This document shows, one piece after another, positions 15,156-23,467 of a DNA stretch of 33,292 bases. The notes under the pieces were generated by a model. The model searched no databases and had not been told where the DNA came from. It saw nothing but the letters and a program-made list of their open reading frames with translations. The position numbers were made by a program, and so were the translations under genes. The stretch is from NCBI GenBank assembly GCA_902780385.1, contig CACZFF010000030.1, positions 1 to 33,292 of the forward strand, given 5' to 3'. Position 1 is the stretch's first letter, and each line of letters opens with the position of its first letter. This stretch comes from an uncultured Lachnospiraceae bacterium (GTDB lineage Bacteria > Bacillota > Clostridia > Lachnospirales > Lachnospiraceae).

Positions 15156-15917
15156 TCAGAGGCGTACCGGAATGCCGCACTCATGGAGATATTCCTTGAC
15201 TTCGCGGATCTCCAGTTCCTTGAAATGGAAAAGAGAAGCCGCCAGGGCTGCATCGGCCCCGCCCTCGGTCAGAGCTTCGCGGAAGTGCTCCAGGGTTCCT
15301 GCACCGCCGGAAGCGATGACAGGGATGCGCACTGCATCGGAGATTGCCCGCGTCAGTTCAAGATCGTAGCCGTTCTTTGTACCGTCGCCGTCCATACTTG
15401 TCAGAAGGATCTCACCTGCTCCCAGTTTTTCAGCCCGGATGGCCCACTCGACTGCATCAATTCCTGTATCAATGCGGCCGCCGCTGCGGTAGATCGTCCA
15501 GCCCTGGCCGGAAGGCCTGCGGCGGGCGTCAATGGCGACAACGATACACTGACTGCCGAAGCGCTCAGCGCCCTCCGAAATAAGTTCGGGACGGTTGATT
15601 GCCGCGGAATTAATGGAGATCTTGTCCGCTCCCTCACGCAAAATAGCGCGCATATCCTCGGTTGTGCGGATACCGCCGCCCACAGTAAAAGGGATAAAGA
15701 CCCGCTCTGCCACTCTGCGGACCATGTCCGCGACTGTAGCCCGCGCGTCGCTTGTGGCGGTGATATCCAGAAAGACCAGTTCATCAGCGTCTGCCCTGGA
15801 ATAGGCCTCACCAGTCTCAACAGGATCGCCGGCATCACGCAGGGAGACAAAATTGATCCCTTTGACGACTCTGCCCCTGTTTACATCCAGACAGGGAATA
15901 ATTCTTTTTGTCAGCAT
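15156..15917 (-). CDS. hisF: Imidazole glycerol phosphate synthase cyclase subunit
   Basis: HisF joins ammonia from HisH with PRFAR to give imidazole glycerol phosphate and AICAR in histidine biosynthesis. The 253-aa (beta/alpha)8 barrel has both catalytic aspartates, D11 ([15 protein letters not shown]) and D130 (VVAIDARR). It also has the phosphate-binding loops TVGGGIR (about 78-84) and the late IASGGAG. Length is normal. TGGAGA precedes the ATG. It follows hisH after 137 bp, and the two probably form one complex. No other his gene is in the window, so the remaining pathway genes must lie elsewhere. Confidence 0.97.
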   Translation of the reverse strand: MLTKRIIPCLDVNRGRVVKGINFVSLRDAGDPVETGEAYSRADADELVFLDITATSDARATVADMVRRVAERVFIPFTVGGGIRTTEDMRAILREGADKISINSAAINRPELISEGAERFGSQCIVVAIDARRRPSGQGWTIYRSGGRIDTGIDAVEWAIRAEKLGAGEILLTSMDGDGTKNGYDLELTRAISDAVRIPVIASGGAGTLEHFREALTEGGADAALAASLFHFKELEIREVKEYLHECGIPVRL

Positions 15918-16054
15918 ACGTTATTCTCCATTTATTTTAAAACCCACTATTTTAAAATGAGTTTATATGTTTTATTCGACGCATGTCCGATTATCGGTCA
16001 TGTAGATAATAGCTATTAGATAATAGATATTAAAAAGGATATCGGAAGATAAAT

Positions 16055-16663
16055 TTATGATATATTCAGGAAATTCTGCAGGATCTGCATTCCTATGCGC
16101 TCACTCTTTTCCGGATGGAACTGGCAGGCAAAGAGTCTGCCGTGTTCGACTGCCGCGTCGATGCTCACGCCGTATTCGGTGCGGGCTGCAACGTCCTCGG
16201 GACAGCCGGCTTCCAGATAATAGGAATGGACAAAATAGACGTAACTGCCCTCAGGAATGCCTGCAAAAAGAAGGCTCTGACGAGGGAAGGAAAGGTCATT
16301 CCAGCCAATCTGAGGAACCTTCCGGCCCTCACCCTCGGGGATACGTTTGATCTTTCCGGGAAGAAGGGCAAGTCCCTTGACCCCGGGGCTCTCTTCGCTC
16401 TCTTCAAAAATCAGCTGCAGGCCCAGGCATATTCCCAGAAAAGGAATTTCAGAGCTGACAGCCTGACGTATGGTATCCTCAAGACCGGCAGCGCGCAGAC
16501 GCTTCATAGCATCGCCGAAGGCGCCAACGCCGGGAAGAATGATATGATCCGCAGCGAGAATTTCGGAGGAATCCGATGTCACCTTTACATCGTGCCCGAG
16601 AAAACGGACAGCATTCTCAACACTCTTTATATTTCCCGCATCATAATCAATAATTGCTACCAT
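16055..16663 (-). CDS. hisH: Imidazole glycerol phosphate synthase glutaminase subunit
   Basis: HisH is the class-I glutamine amidotransferase that supplies ammonia to HisF. The 202-aa protein has the nucleophile C79 in GICLGLQ, and H183 and E185 in CQFHPEKS, which complete the triad. The N-terminal AIIDYDAGNIKSV and the LPGVGAFGDAM loop are also typical. The start at 16663 is preceded by AAGGAG; the longer frame reading 48 nt further upstream has no matching site and would add a non-conserved tail. It begins 67 bp after the sensor-kinase gene, so read-through from the regulator operon is possible. Confidence 0.97.
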   Translation of the reverse strand: MVAIIDYDAGNIKSVENAVRFLGHDVKVTSDSSEILAADHIILPGVGAFGDAMKRLRAAGLEDTIRQAVSSEIPFLGICLGLQLIFEESEESPGVKGLALLPGKIKRIPEGEGRKVPQIGWNDLSFPRQSLLFAGIPEGSYVYFVHSYYLEAGCPEDVAARTEYGVSIDAAVEHGRLFACQFHPEKSERIGMQILQNFLNIS

Positions 16664-16730
16664 ATATGATTTGCTCCTTGGATTTCTACTGTTATCTTTT
16701 TCCTGAAACATCCTGAAATATTCTAAACTG

Positions 16731-18509
16731 TCAGTCAGTCTTCTCCTCTTCCTTCATTACCGTATCCAGCTCAAACCAGAAGGCAACGCCGTTTTCGTAA
16801 TTTTCGGCTCCGTAGGCGCAGTGGTGGAGATCCATGATGGCCTTGACGATGGAAAGACCCACGCCGGAACCGCCGTAGGCACGGGTCCTTGCCTTGTCGA
16901 CTTTATAGAATTTCTCCCAGATATGAGGGAGGGATTCGGCAGGGATCGGTTTTCCGGTGTTGAAGACCGTCACACGGGCTTTATCGCCCGAGATCTGGCA
17001 GCGGATATCGATGACCTTCTCGCCGCTTACGCTGTAACCGCTATTATCACTGTAACCGCTGTTTTGGCTGTAACTACTGTTTTGGCGGTCACTGCCGGAT
17101 TTGCTGCGGGCTTCTACATGGTGGAGGGCGTTGCTGTAGTAGTTCTGGAAGACCTCCTGGATCATGAAGGGGTCGCCCCAGACGTAGACGGGATCCTTCT
17201 GATCAAACTGGATCTTCACACCGTCCTGGGTGGCAAGGAGTGATGCGCTCTCCAGATAGTTGCCGATCATGGCAATGACATCAAAGCGCTCCATGGACAC
17301 GCTGTTGCTGCCAAATTCCAGCTGGTTCAGCTGCAGGACCTTCTGGACGATGGTATTCATCTTGTCGGATTCATCGACGATCGTGTCCAGATAGAAGGAA
17401 CGGCTCTCAGGGTCATCCGCGATGCCGTCCTGCAGGCCTTCCGCATATCCCCGGATCAGGGCTATGGGCGTCTTGAGTTCATGGGTGACATTGGAGAGGA
17501 AATCCTGCCTCATCTCTTCCTGGCGGTTTCGGCGGTCCAGATCGCGCTGCAGATCATTATTGGCTGTCCGCAGGGCAGAGATCGTCTCCTCCAGCTTCTG
17601 TGAGAGCTCATTCATATTGCGGCCCAGGATATCCAGCTCAGTCCGGTTCCCGCCCCCATATTTTGCGCTGAAATCCAGCTGCTTCATCCTGACGGAAATA
17701 TCCGTCAGCTGTCGGATGGGTTCTGTGATCCTGCGGGACAGCCACCAGGCGATGAAGGTTCCTCCGATGGCAAGGAGCAGGCCTACAAAAGCCAGGAAAC
17801 GGTTGGTCGCAGCCGCGCTGCTGCGGATATCCGCCAGAGGAGTGCGCAACAAAAAGAAGCTGCTCTCACCGAGCGGCCCCCACATTTCTATGCTCTTCGA
17901 CCGGGCACGCCTGTCCAGAACGACATTGATCGTATAAGGCTGTCCTTCCTCCAGAATCTGAGTGATCACAAATTCAGCATCCTGCAGCGGATCAGACTCA
18001 TATTCTTCGTCCGGGAAATCATTCGGATCTCCCACGCCCTCTTCATATTGGTATACGCCGCCCTCTCCAACCGTTTCCTTCTTGTTGGAATACAGATCGT
18101 TTTCCGTCTTATTCTCGGGAAGGATGGGCGTCATACCGAAAATATTCGCATACAGGCGGTCTTCCATGAGATATTCATCCGCCGACCAGACCTTGATCGT
18201 CCTCGTGCTGGAATCCATGATCAGAAGGCTCATATTGCCCTGACGCAGAGATTCCCGCATGGAAACGTCAAAATCATCGGTTGTCAGCAGTTCATGAACC
18301 GACGCATCCTGCAGCTCGTGATAGACCTTGATCAGCGCATGCTTTCTGCCCGATATATAATATCTCTCCAGAAAAATCGTGTTGATCAGGAAACTGAGGA
18401 GGATCGTACCGATCATCAAAAGGAAAAAAAGAACGCCGAATGCCGTTCGCAAAGAGATCAGCGGACGAGGCTGCCTTGCATTTTCACTATTCTTTTCCAA
18501 ATTGTCCAA
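16731..18509 (-). CDS. Membrane sensor histidine kinase
   Basis: This 592-aa kinase is the partner of the response regulator 34 bp upstream. TM1 (about 22-46), an extracytoplasmic sensor region (about 47-235) and TM2 (about 236-258) are followed by HAMP (about 258-310). The HisKA motif SNVTHELKTP holds phospho-acceptor H343. The HATPase domain has an N-box-like QNYYSNALHH, an unusual VFNTGKPI G1 box, and GGSGVGLSIVKA as G2. A Ser/Asn/Tyr-rich insertion (about 466-496), encoded by an 18-bp minisatellite, interrupts the ATPase domain. Translation probably starts at a TTG at 18509 with AGGAG 5 nt upstream. The signal sensed is unknown. Confidence 0.92.
   Translation of the reverse strand: MDNLEKNSENARQPRPLISLRTAFGVLFFLLMIGTILLSFLINTIFLERYYISGRKHALIKVYHELQDASVHELLTTDDFDVSMRESLRQGNMSLLIMDSSTRTIKVWSADEYLMEDRLYANIFGMTPILPENKTENDLYSNKKETVGEGGVYQYEEGVGDPNDFPDEEYESDPLQDAEFVITQILEEGQPYTINVVLDRRARSKSIEMWGPLGESSFFLLRTPLADIRSSAAATNRFLAFVGLLLAIGGTFIAWWLSRRITEPIRQLTDISVRMKQLDFSAKYGGGNRTELDILGRNMNELSQKLEETISALRTANNDLQRDLDRRNRQEEMRQDFLSNVTHELKTPIALIRGYAEGLQDGIADDPESRSFYLDTIVDESDKMNTIVQKVLQLNQLEFGSNSVSMERFDVIAMIGNYLESASLLATQDGVKIQFDQKDPVYVWGDPFMIQEVFQNYYSNALHHVEARSKSGSDRQNSSYSQNSGYSDNSGYSVSGEKVIDIRCQISGDKARVTVFNTGKPIPAESLPHIWEKFYKVDKARTRAYGGSGVGLSIVKAIMDLHHCAYGAENYENGVAFWFELDTVMKEEEKTD
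17023..17094 (-). repeat. 18-bp in-frame minisatellite in the sensor kinase
   Basis: Four 18-bp units (17023, 17041, 17059, 17077) related to ctgttttggctgtaacta encode six-residue steps such as SYSQNSG, YSDNSG and YSVSG in the ATP-binding domain. Copy-number change would keep the frame. Confidence 0.75.
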
Positions 18510-18543
18510 AGATGCTCCTAAAGATACTTTCTATTTATGCCTC

Positions 18544-19218
18544 TTATGCCTCGAACTTATAGCCGATGCCCCAGACTGTTTTGATCAGGGCGGCTTTGTC
18601 GCCGAGCTTGGAGCGCAGCTTCTTGACATGGGTGTCGATGGTGCGGGCGTCTCCGTAGTAGTCATAGTTCCAGACACTGTTCAGAATGCGCTCGCGCGAA
18701 AGGGCGACGCCGTTATTTTCCATGAAATACTGCAGGAGCTCGAATTCCTTGAAGCTGAGGTCGACAGGGCTGCCGTCGATGGTGACGATATGAGCCGTCT
18801 TGTCCATCTCGATGCCGCCGGCGGTCAGATGCTTCTCCACCGCCGAACCCATGGTGCGGCGCAGGATCGCGTTGACGCGCGCTGAGAGGGTGCGGGGGCT
18901 GAAAGGCTTGGTCACATATTCATCGACGCCAAGGTCAAAGCCCTTAAGCTCATCGCGCTCGTCGCTCTTGGCTGTGAGCATGATGATCGGAACCCTGGAA
19001 GTCTTGCGGATCTCGGCACAGACCTGCCAGCCATCCATCTCGGGCATCATGACATCCAGAATGATCAGAGAAATATTGGTATCGGAATTGAAGATCTCCA
19101 GCGCCTGCCTGCCGTTTGACGCCTCGAGGACAATATAACCCTCGCGGATCATATAATCGCGGACCAGTTTGCGCATGCGCTGTTCATCATCTACGATCAG
19201 AATTGTGGTACTGCTCAT
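18544..19218 (-). CDS. OmpR/PhoB-family response regulator
   Basis: This 224-aa regulator has a receiver domain (about 1-120) with the acidic pocket D10-D11, phospho-acceptor D55 (IILDVMMPEMDG), switch T82 and K104 (VTKPF). A winged-helix DNA-binding domain follows (about 130-224), with LSFKEFELLQYFMENNG and RTIDTHVKKLRSKLGD, then VWGIGYKFEA. Length is standard. GGGAG lies 7 nt before the ATG. It is the first gene of the two-component pair, and a 40-bp tandem duplication occupies its leader. Targets are unknown; neighbouring glgX and hisH are candidates by position only. Confidence 0.96.
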   Translation of the reverse strand: MSSTTILIVDDEQRMRKLVRDYMIREGYIVLEASNGRQALEIFNSDTNISLIILDVMMPEMDGWQVCAEIRKTSRVPIIMLTAKSDERDELKGFDLGVDEYVTKPFSPRTLSARVNAILRRTMGSAVEKHLTAGGIEMDKTAHIVTIDGSPVDLSFKEFELLQYFMENNGVALSRERILNSVWNYDYYGDARTIDTHVKKLRSKLGDKAALIKTVWGIGYKFEA

Positions 19219-19245
19219 TGCTTTCTCCCGCTGTTTTTTTATTAT

Positions 19246-19325
19246 CGGCGGAGCCGTTTATAATTGACACAGTCGTTTTTACTGCCGGCGGAGCCGTTTA
19301 TTATTGACACAGTCGTTTTTACTGC
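19246..19325. repeat. Two-copy 40-bp tandem duplication in the regulator leader
   Basis: Copies at 19246-19285 and 19286-19325 differ at one base (taattgacac against ttattgacac). Each contains a CGGCGGAGCCG mini-hairpin and a TTGACAC string that would read as a -35 on the plus strand. The pair lies 28 nt upstream of the response-regulator ATG and ends just before the glgX stop codon, so it fills the entire spacer. Confidence 0.85.
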
Positions 19326-19340
19326 TGAAAATGTTTCATT

Positions 19341-21443
19341 TTACTGGTGGAACAGTGTGAATACGGCGACACTCCGCTCTTTGAGCATAAACAGGGGACT
19401 CTTCAGAAAGACCGCCTGTTTGTGGAAAAAGACGTTGTCGTCAGCATCTGTATAAATATTGATGCCCCAGGAAAGACCTGCGCGCAGGGCCGGAAGCCGG
19501 ATCTCGACGGGCTCCCAGTAGGCGTTGATGGCCATATAGACGACATCGTCTCCCGCCGCTCCCTCTGCGCGTCCTGCATAGAGGATACCCAGGACTTTGT
19601 TGGAACGGCCGATGACATGGTCATCGGGGTTGGCGCCGCAGGCAATGACATCGGGCAGGCCGCAGGCGGCAGGTCCCAGAGGTCTGGAAATGACCGGATG
19701 CTTTTTGCGGAATGCGATGACATTTTTATAAAAACGATAGAAGTCCCTGTTTATACGCAGGTATTCCCAGTTGAGCCAGGAGACTTCATTGTCCTGACAG
19801 TAACTGTTGTTGTTGCCGTGCTGGGTGTTGCCGAACTCGTCTCCCGCCAGGATCATAGGCGTGCCGCGGCTGCACATGAGGACCGTGATGGCATTGCGCA
19901 TCATCTTGTAGCGGAGCTGCTGGATGACCGGATCGTCCGTGGGGCCTTCCACGCCGCAGTTCCAGCTGCGGTTGTCGTTGGCGCCGTCCGCATTGTTCCA
20001 GCCGTTTGCCTCGTTGTGCTTGTGGTTGTAGGAAAAAAGATCGTAAAGAGTGAAACCGTCGTGACAGGTGATGAAATTGACAGAGGACCGGAAGCCATTA
20101 TAGCCTCCCCCGTAAATATCAGGGGAACCCATGATTCTGTCTGCTGTCTCGGCCGCGTTCCAGTAGTTGCCCTTTAGAAAGTCGCGCAGGGAATCGCGGT
20201 AGCGGCCGTTCCACTCCGCCCACCTGTTGTAAGCCGGGAAGCTGCCCACCTGATACATGCCGCCTGCATCCCAGGGCTCCGCGATCATCTTGGTCTCCGC
20301 CAGGATCGGGTCCTCGGAGATGGCGCGCAGGAGCGGCGGATCCCCCATGGGGACACCCTTCTGGTTCCTGCCCAGGATACTGGCAAGGTCGAAGCGGAAG
20401 CCGTCCACATGATACTGGGTCACCCAGTGTCTGAGACAGTCGACGATATAGCGGACGACGGCGGGGTGATTGCAGTTGAAGGTATTGCCGCAGCCGCTGA
20501 AATTGTAATACTCTCCGCCCGGAGTCAGCATGTAGTAGACACTGTTGTCGACACCCTTGAAACACATGAAGGGACCGGTGCTGTCGCCCTCTGCGGTATG
20601 GTTGAAAACTACATCCAGATAGACCTCGATCTTGTTTTCTTTCAGAAGCCGGATCAGAGTCTTGAGCTCGGATCCCTCCTCGTTGTACTCAATGGAGGCC
20701 GAGTACGCTGTATTAGGCGCAAAAAAGGCAACTGTATTGTATCCCCAGTATTCAAGGAGACGTTTCCCGTTTACAGTGCGGGCATTGATCGTCTCATCAA
20801 ACTCGAAGACGGGCATCAGCTCTACAGCCGTGATCCCAAGGCTCTTCAGATGGGGGATCTTCTCGATAATGCCGGCGAAGGTGCCGGGATAGCGCACGCC
20901 GGAGGACCTGTGGCGGGTAAATCCGCGCACATGCATTTCATAGATGATGGTATCCTCCATCTTTGTGCGGGGGAAATCAGCTTTCTTCCAGACAAAGTTG
21001 TCCTTGACGACACGGGCGTGATAGGCACCCGACTGCTTGGCTGCGCCCCAGGCCCTCTGTCCTGCGACAGCCTTTGCGTAGGGGTCAAGGATCAGTTTTT
21101 TGCGGTCAAAAAGAAGGCCCTGAGACGGATCATTGGGGCCGTTGAAACGATAACAGTATTCAAACTCTTCAATGTTGAGCTGATAGACAAAAATGGAATA
21201 GATCCCGCCTGTACGATAGCGCTCGGGGATGCGGATGATGGCATAGGGAACTTCTGCTTTACGCCGGAACAAAAGGAGCTCACAGGAAGTCGCGTGCTGG
21301 GAGTAGATCGTGAAATTAACGCCGCCTGTAAGTCTGGTCGCTCCATTGAGCATACAATTGCCCGGTCTGACCCGGAATCCCGATATCTCGTCAAACGATT
21401 GCTCGGTAACGACAAGCGTATCAACAACATTTAATCGCTTCAT
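19341..21443 (-). CDS. glgX: Glycogen debranching enzyme / isoamylase-type GH13
   Basis: Hydrolyses alpha-1,6 branches of glycogen or limit dextrins. The 700-aa protein has an N-terminal CBM48-like domain (about 1-130) and a GH13 barrel with DVVFNHTAEG, GFRFDLASIL (nucleophile D352), IAEPWDAGG (acid/base E389) and FITCHDGFTL (D462). The segment around NEANGWNNADGANDNRSWNCG and the GDEFGNTQHGNNNSYCQDN loop are typical of GlgX/TreX-type debranchers. A beta-domain closes the protein. Length is normal. AGAGGTGG lies upstream of the ATG. No other glycogen gene is in the window, so it appears to be a single-gene unit. Confidence 0.92.
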   Translation of the reverse strand: MKRLNVVDTLVVTEQSFDEISGFRVRPGNCMLNGATRLTGGVNFTIYSQHATSCELLLFRRKAEVPYAIIRIPERYRTGGIYSIFVYQLNIEEFEYCYRFNGPNDPSQGLLFDRKKLILDPYAKAVAGQRAWGAAKQSGAYHARVVKDNFVWKKADFPRTKMEDTIIYEMHVRGFTRHRSSGVRYPGTFAGIIEKIPHLKSLGITAVELMPVFEFDETINARTVNGKRLLEYWGYNTVAFFAPNTAYSASIEYNEEGSELKTLIRLLKENKIEVYLDVVFNHTAEGDSTGPFMCFKGVDNSVYYMLTPGGEYYNFSGCGNTFNCNHPAVVRYIVDCLRHWVTQYHVDGFRFDLASILGRNQKGVPMGDPPLLRAISEDPILAETKMIAEPWDAGGMYQVGSFPAYNRWAEWNGRYRDSLRDFLKGNYWNAAETADRIMGSPDIYGGGYNGFRSSVNFITCHDGFTLYDLFSYNHKHNEANGWNNADGANDNRSWNCGVEGPTDDPVIQQLRYKMMRNAITVLMCSRGTPMILAGDEFGNTQHGNNNSYCQDNEVSWLNWEYLRINRDFYRFYKNVIAFRKKHPVISRPLGPAACGLPDVIACGANPDDHVIGRSNKVLGILYAGRAEGAAGDDVVYMAINAYWEPVEIRLPALRAGLSWGINIYTDADDNVFFHKQAVFLKSPLFMLKERSVAVFTLFHQ

Positions 21444-21515
21444 CTTTTATTAACCACCTCTGGTGACTGACCTGCGATGATTTAAAAACTACATTTCCTC
21501 TTATTAAAAAACACT

Positions 21516-21542
21516 ATTCTATGATAACAGATAAAGGGTCAA
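21516..21542 (-). promoter_or_regulatory. Possible glgX promoter
   Basis: On the minus strand TTGACC (21542-21537) and TAGAAT (21521-21516) each match the consensus at five of six bases. The 15-nt spacer is shorter than ideal. It points to glgX about 75 nt downstream. Confidence 0.35.
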
Positions 21543-21648
21543 ATGAATAGGCAAAAAATCTATTTATTTTGTGCAAAACCAATAAAAATATTATACTCGC
21601 AGAAAGATTTTTTTCAGTTTGTTTGCACAAAATGTACATATTTGAAAT

Positions 21649-21747
21649 AGGCATGGAATTGACATGGAACAGGCAGGAAACAGGCACGGCATAGTCATTG
21701 AATAGTCAGGGAATATTGATGGAATAGCCAGGGGCAAGGCCCATGTC
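21649..21747. repeat. Second 11-bp-period minisatellite
   Basis: Nine successive 11-bp units keep register: aggcatggaat (21649), tgacatggaac, aggcaggaaac, aggcacggcat, agtcattgaat, agtcagggaat, attgatggaat, agccaggggca and aggcccatgtc. It has the same unit length as the array beside ung but a different sequence. Confidence 0.7.
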
Positions 21748-21815
21748 CAATGTCCGGGACCGGCATTTTGCGGCAATAGACAAAGCAGACCTGCCTGACT
21801 GCCGCAATAAACAAA

Positions 21816-21846
21816 GCAGACCTGCCGCAAAAAGCGGCAGATCTGC
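21816..21846 (-). terminator. Rho-independent terminator of the decarboxylase operon
   Basis: Arms of 13 nt (21816-21828 and 21834-21846) flank a five-base loop. The only irregular pair becomes G-U in the minus-strand RNA, and the stem is followed by TTTGTTTATT. The stem lies about 80 nt after the oadA stop codon. The upstream arm sequence acaaagcagacctgcc also occurs as a direct copy at 21780-21795. Confidence 0.85.
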
Positions 21847-21927
21847 TGCTGGCAATCATATTTTCGGCCATGGGCGGGCGCCCGCAATATACGGTAAAGC
21901 GCCGCGCTTTATATCAGCCCCGGCTTC

Positions 21928-23349
21928 TTATGCGGGATAAGCACCGTTCTTTGTATCAGCCTTGGTGACGTCGACACCGGTCTGCTGAGCCTGGCGATAT
22001 TTGAAGAAATCAACTGCTACCTGAGGGAACAGAGCGTAGGACAGAACGTCCTCATCCTGCTGCTTCCATTGGGCAACTTCCTTCTCAAACTTGGCCAGCT
22101 GGGGCTCGATCAGATCTGCAGGACGGCAGGTGATAGGCTCCTGGTCGCCGATGATCTTCTTGCGGACCTCTTCCTTGATGGGAAGGGTTGTGCGTCCATA
22201 GTGGCCGCTGACCAGATCCTTGGTCTGACCGGAGGAGACTTTGTAGCGCTCTCCCATCAGGACGTTCATGACGGCCTGAGTACCGACGATCTGGGAAGAA
22301 GGAGTGACAAGAGGCGGCTGGCCGAGGTCTTCACGCACACGCGGAACTTCCTCGAGAACCTCTGTCAGGCGGTCGCTTGCGCCCTGCTCTGCCAGCTGGC
22401 TGACCATGTTGGAAAGCATGCCGCCGGGAACCTGGTACAGCAGAGTACGGATGTTGACGCCCAGGACCTTGGTGCTGAGCAGTCCGCTCTCCAGGCACTC
22501 TTCACGATAAGGTGTGAAGTGGTCTGCGATCTCCTTGAGGGCAGCCTGGGAAAGGCCTGTGTCATAAGGTGTACCCTCGAATGCACCGACCATAACCTCG
22601 GTAGCGGGCTGGGAAGTACCCAGAGCGAAGGGGCTGATCGCGCAGTCGATGATATCTACGCCTGCCTCTGCAGCCTTCATGTAAGTCATGGAACCGCAGC
22701 CGGAGGTATAGTGGGTGTGAAGCTCGATAGGAAGTTCTGTCGCGGACTTGAGGGCGCGGATCAGCTTCTCGGCTTCATAGGGAACAAGCAGGCCGGCCAT
22801 ATCCTTGATGCAGATGGAGTCGGCGCCCATGTTCTCGATATCTTTTGCGATGTTCATCCAGTACTCTTCGTTATAGGCGGAGCCGATGGTATAGGAAAGA
22901 GCGATCTGGGAGTGGCCGCCCTCTTTCTTGCAGGCCTTGACAGAAGTCTCAAGGTTGCGCAGGTCGTTCAGGCAGTCAAAAATACGGATGATGTCGATGC
23001 CGTTGGCGATGGACTTCTGTACGAAATACTCGACAACATCGTCTGCATAGTGGCTGTAACCAAGAAGGTTCTGGCCGCGGAGCAGCATCTGGAGTTTGGT
23101 CTTCTTGAAGCCGGCTTTGAGCTTGCGAAGTCTCTCCCACGGATCTTCCTTGAGGAAACGAAGACAGGCATCGAAAGTCGCGCCGCCCCAGCACTCTACG
23201 GCGTTGTAACCGATATTGTCCATCTTGTCGATGATGGGCAGCATAACCTCGGTAGGCATACGGGTCGCGATCAGGGACTGGTGCGCGTCACGCAGGATCG
23301 TCTCTGTGATCTTGACCGGCTTGGGTGTGATAACTTTATTTTCAGACAT
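21928..23349 (-). CDS. oadA: 5S/OadA-type carboxyltransferase subunit (oxaloacetate/pyruvate)
   Basis: This 473-aa TIM-barrel carboxyltransferase is homologous to the alpha subunit of oxaloacetate decarboxylase, the 5S subunit of transcarboxylase and PycB. It moves carboxyl groups between oxaloacetate/pyruvate and biotin. Metal-site residues are visible: D21 in LRDAHQSL, the carbamylatable K182 in CIKDMAG, and H211/H213 in ELHTHYTSG. IRIFDCLNDLRN and the C-terminal PxLVTPSSQIVGTQAV segments are typical. It ends without a fused biotin domain, consistent with the separate carrier encoded two genes upstream. AGGAG precedes the ATG. It is the last gene of the operon and is followed by a clear terminator. 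Confidence 0.92.
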   Translation of the reverse strand: MSENKVITPKPVKITETILRDAHQSLIATRMPTEVMLPIIDKMDNIGYNAVECWGGATFDACLRFLKEDPWERLRKLKAGFKKTKLQMLLRGQNLLGYSHYADDVVEYFVQKSIANGIDIIRIFDCLNDLRNLETSVKACKKEGGHSQIALSYTIGSAYNEEYWMNIAKDIENMGADSICIKDMAGLLVPYEAEKLIRALKSATELPIELHTHYTSGCGSMTYMKAAEAGVDIIDCAISPFALGTSQPATEVMVGAFEGTPYDTGLSQAALKEIADHFTPYREECLESGLLSTKVLGVNIRTLLYQVPGGMLSNMVSQLAEQGASDRLTEVLEEVPRVREDLGQPPLVTPSSQIVGTQAVMNVLMGERYKVSSGQTKDLVSGHYGRTTLPIKEEVRKKIIGDQEPITCRPADLIEPQLAKFEKEVAQWKQQDEDVLSYALFPQVAVDFFKYRQAQQTGVDVTKADTKNGAYPA

Positions 23350-23467
23350 ATTCTTTTCTCCTAGTATAGGTATGGCAGTCGGTAATGTTCATTCAAAGAT
23401 CAAAAATAAAATTAGCGTAATCAGAATTACTATTGTTACTTATTGATGATCAGATACATATTGAAAA

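Larger units (their letters stand above)
21444..21927. other. 484-bp intergenic region between the decarboxylase operon and glgX
   Basis: It contains the terminator of the decarboxylase operon (21816-21846), an 11-bp-period minisatellite (21649-21747), a possible glgX promoter (21516-21542) and a GCGGGCGCCCGC palindrome near 21874-21885. Open frames across it have no RBS or recognisable protein features, and I call no gene. Confidence 0.65.

Noticed and set aside
20409-21434. Plus-strand open frame (341 codons) opposite glgX
   Set aside because: It is antisense to catalytic GH13 motifs, with no start signal and no recognisable domain.
21591-21887. Minus-strand 98-codon frame in the glgX/oadA spacer
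   Set aside because: It runs through the operon terminator and the 11-bp repeat array, has no RBS, and its composition (Cys/Pro-rich) looks like translated repeat.
22069-23364. Long plus-strand open frame (431 codons) opposite oadA
   Set aside because: It is an antisense shadow of a clearly recognised gene with strong codon bias. It has no RBS or recognisable protein features.
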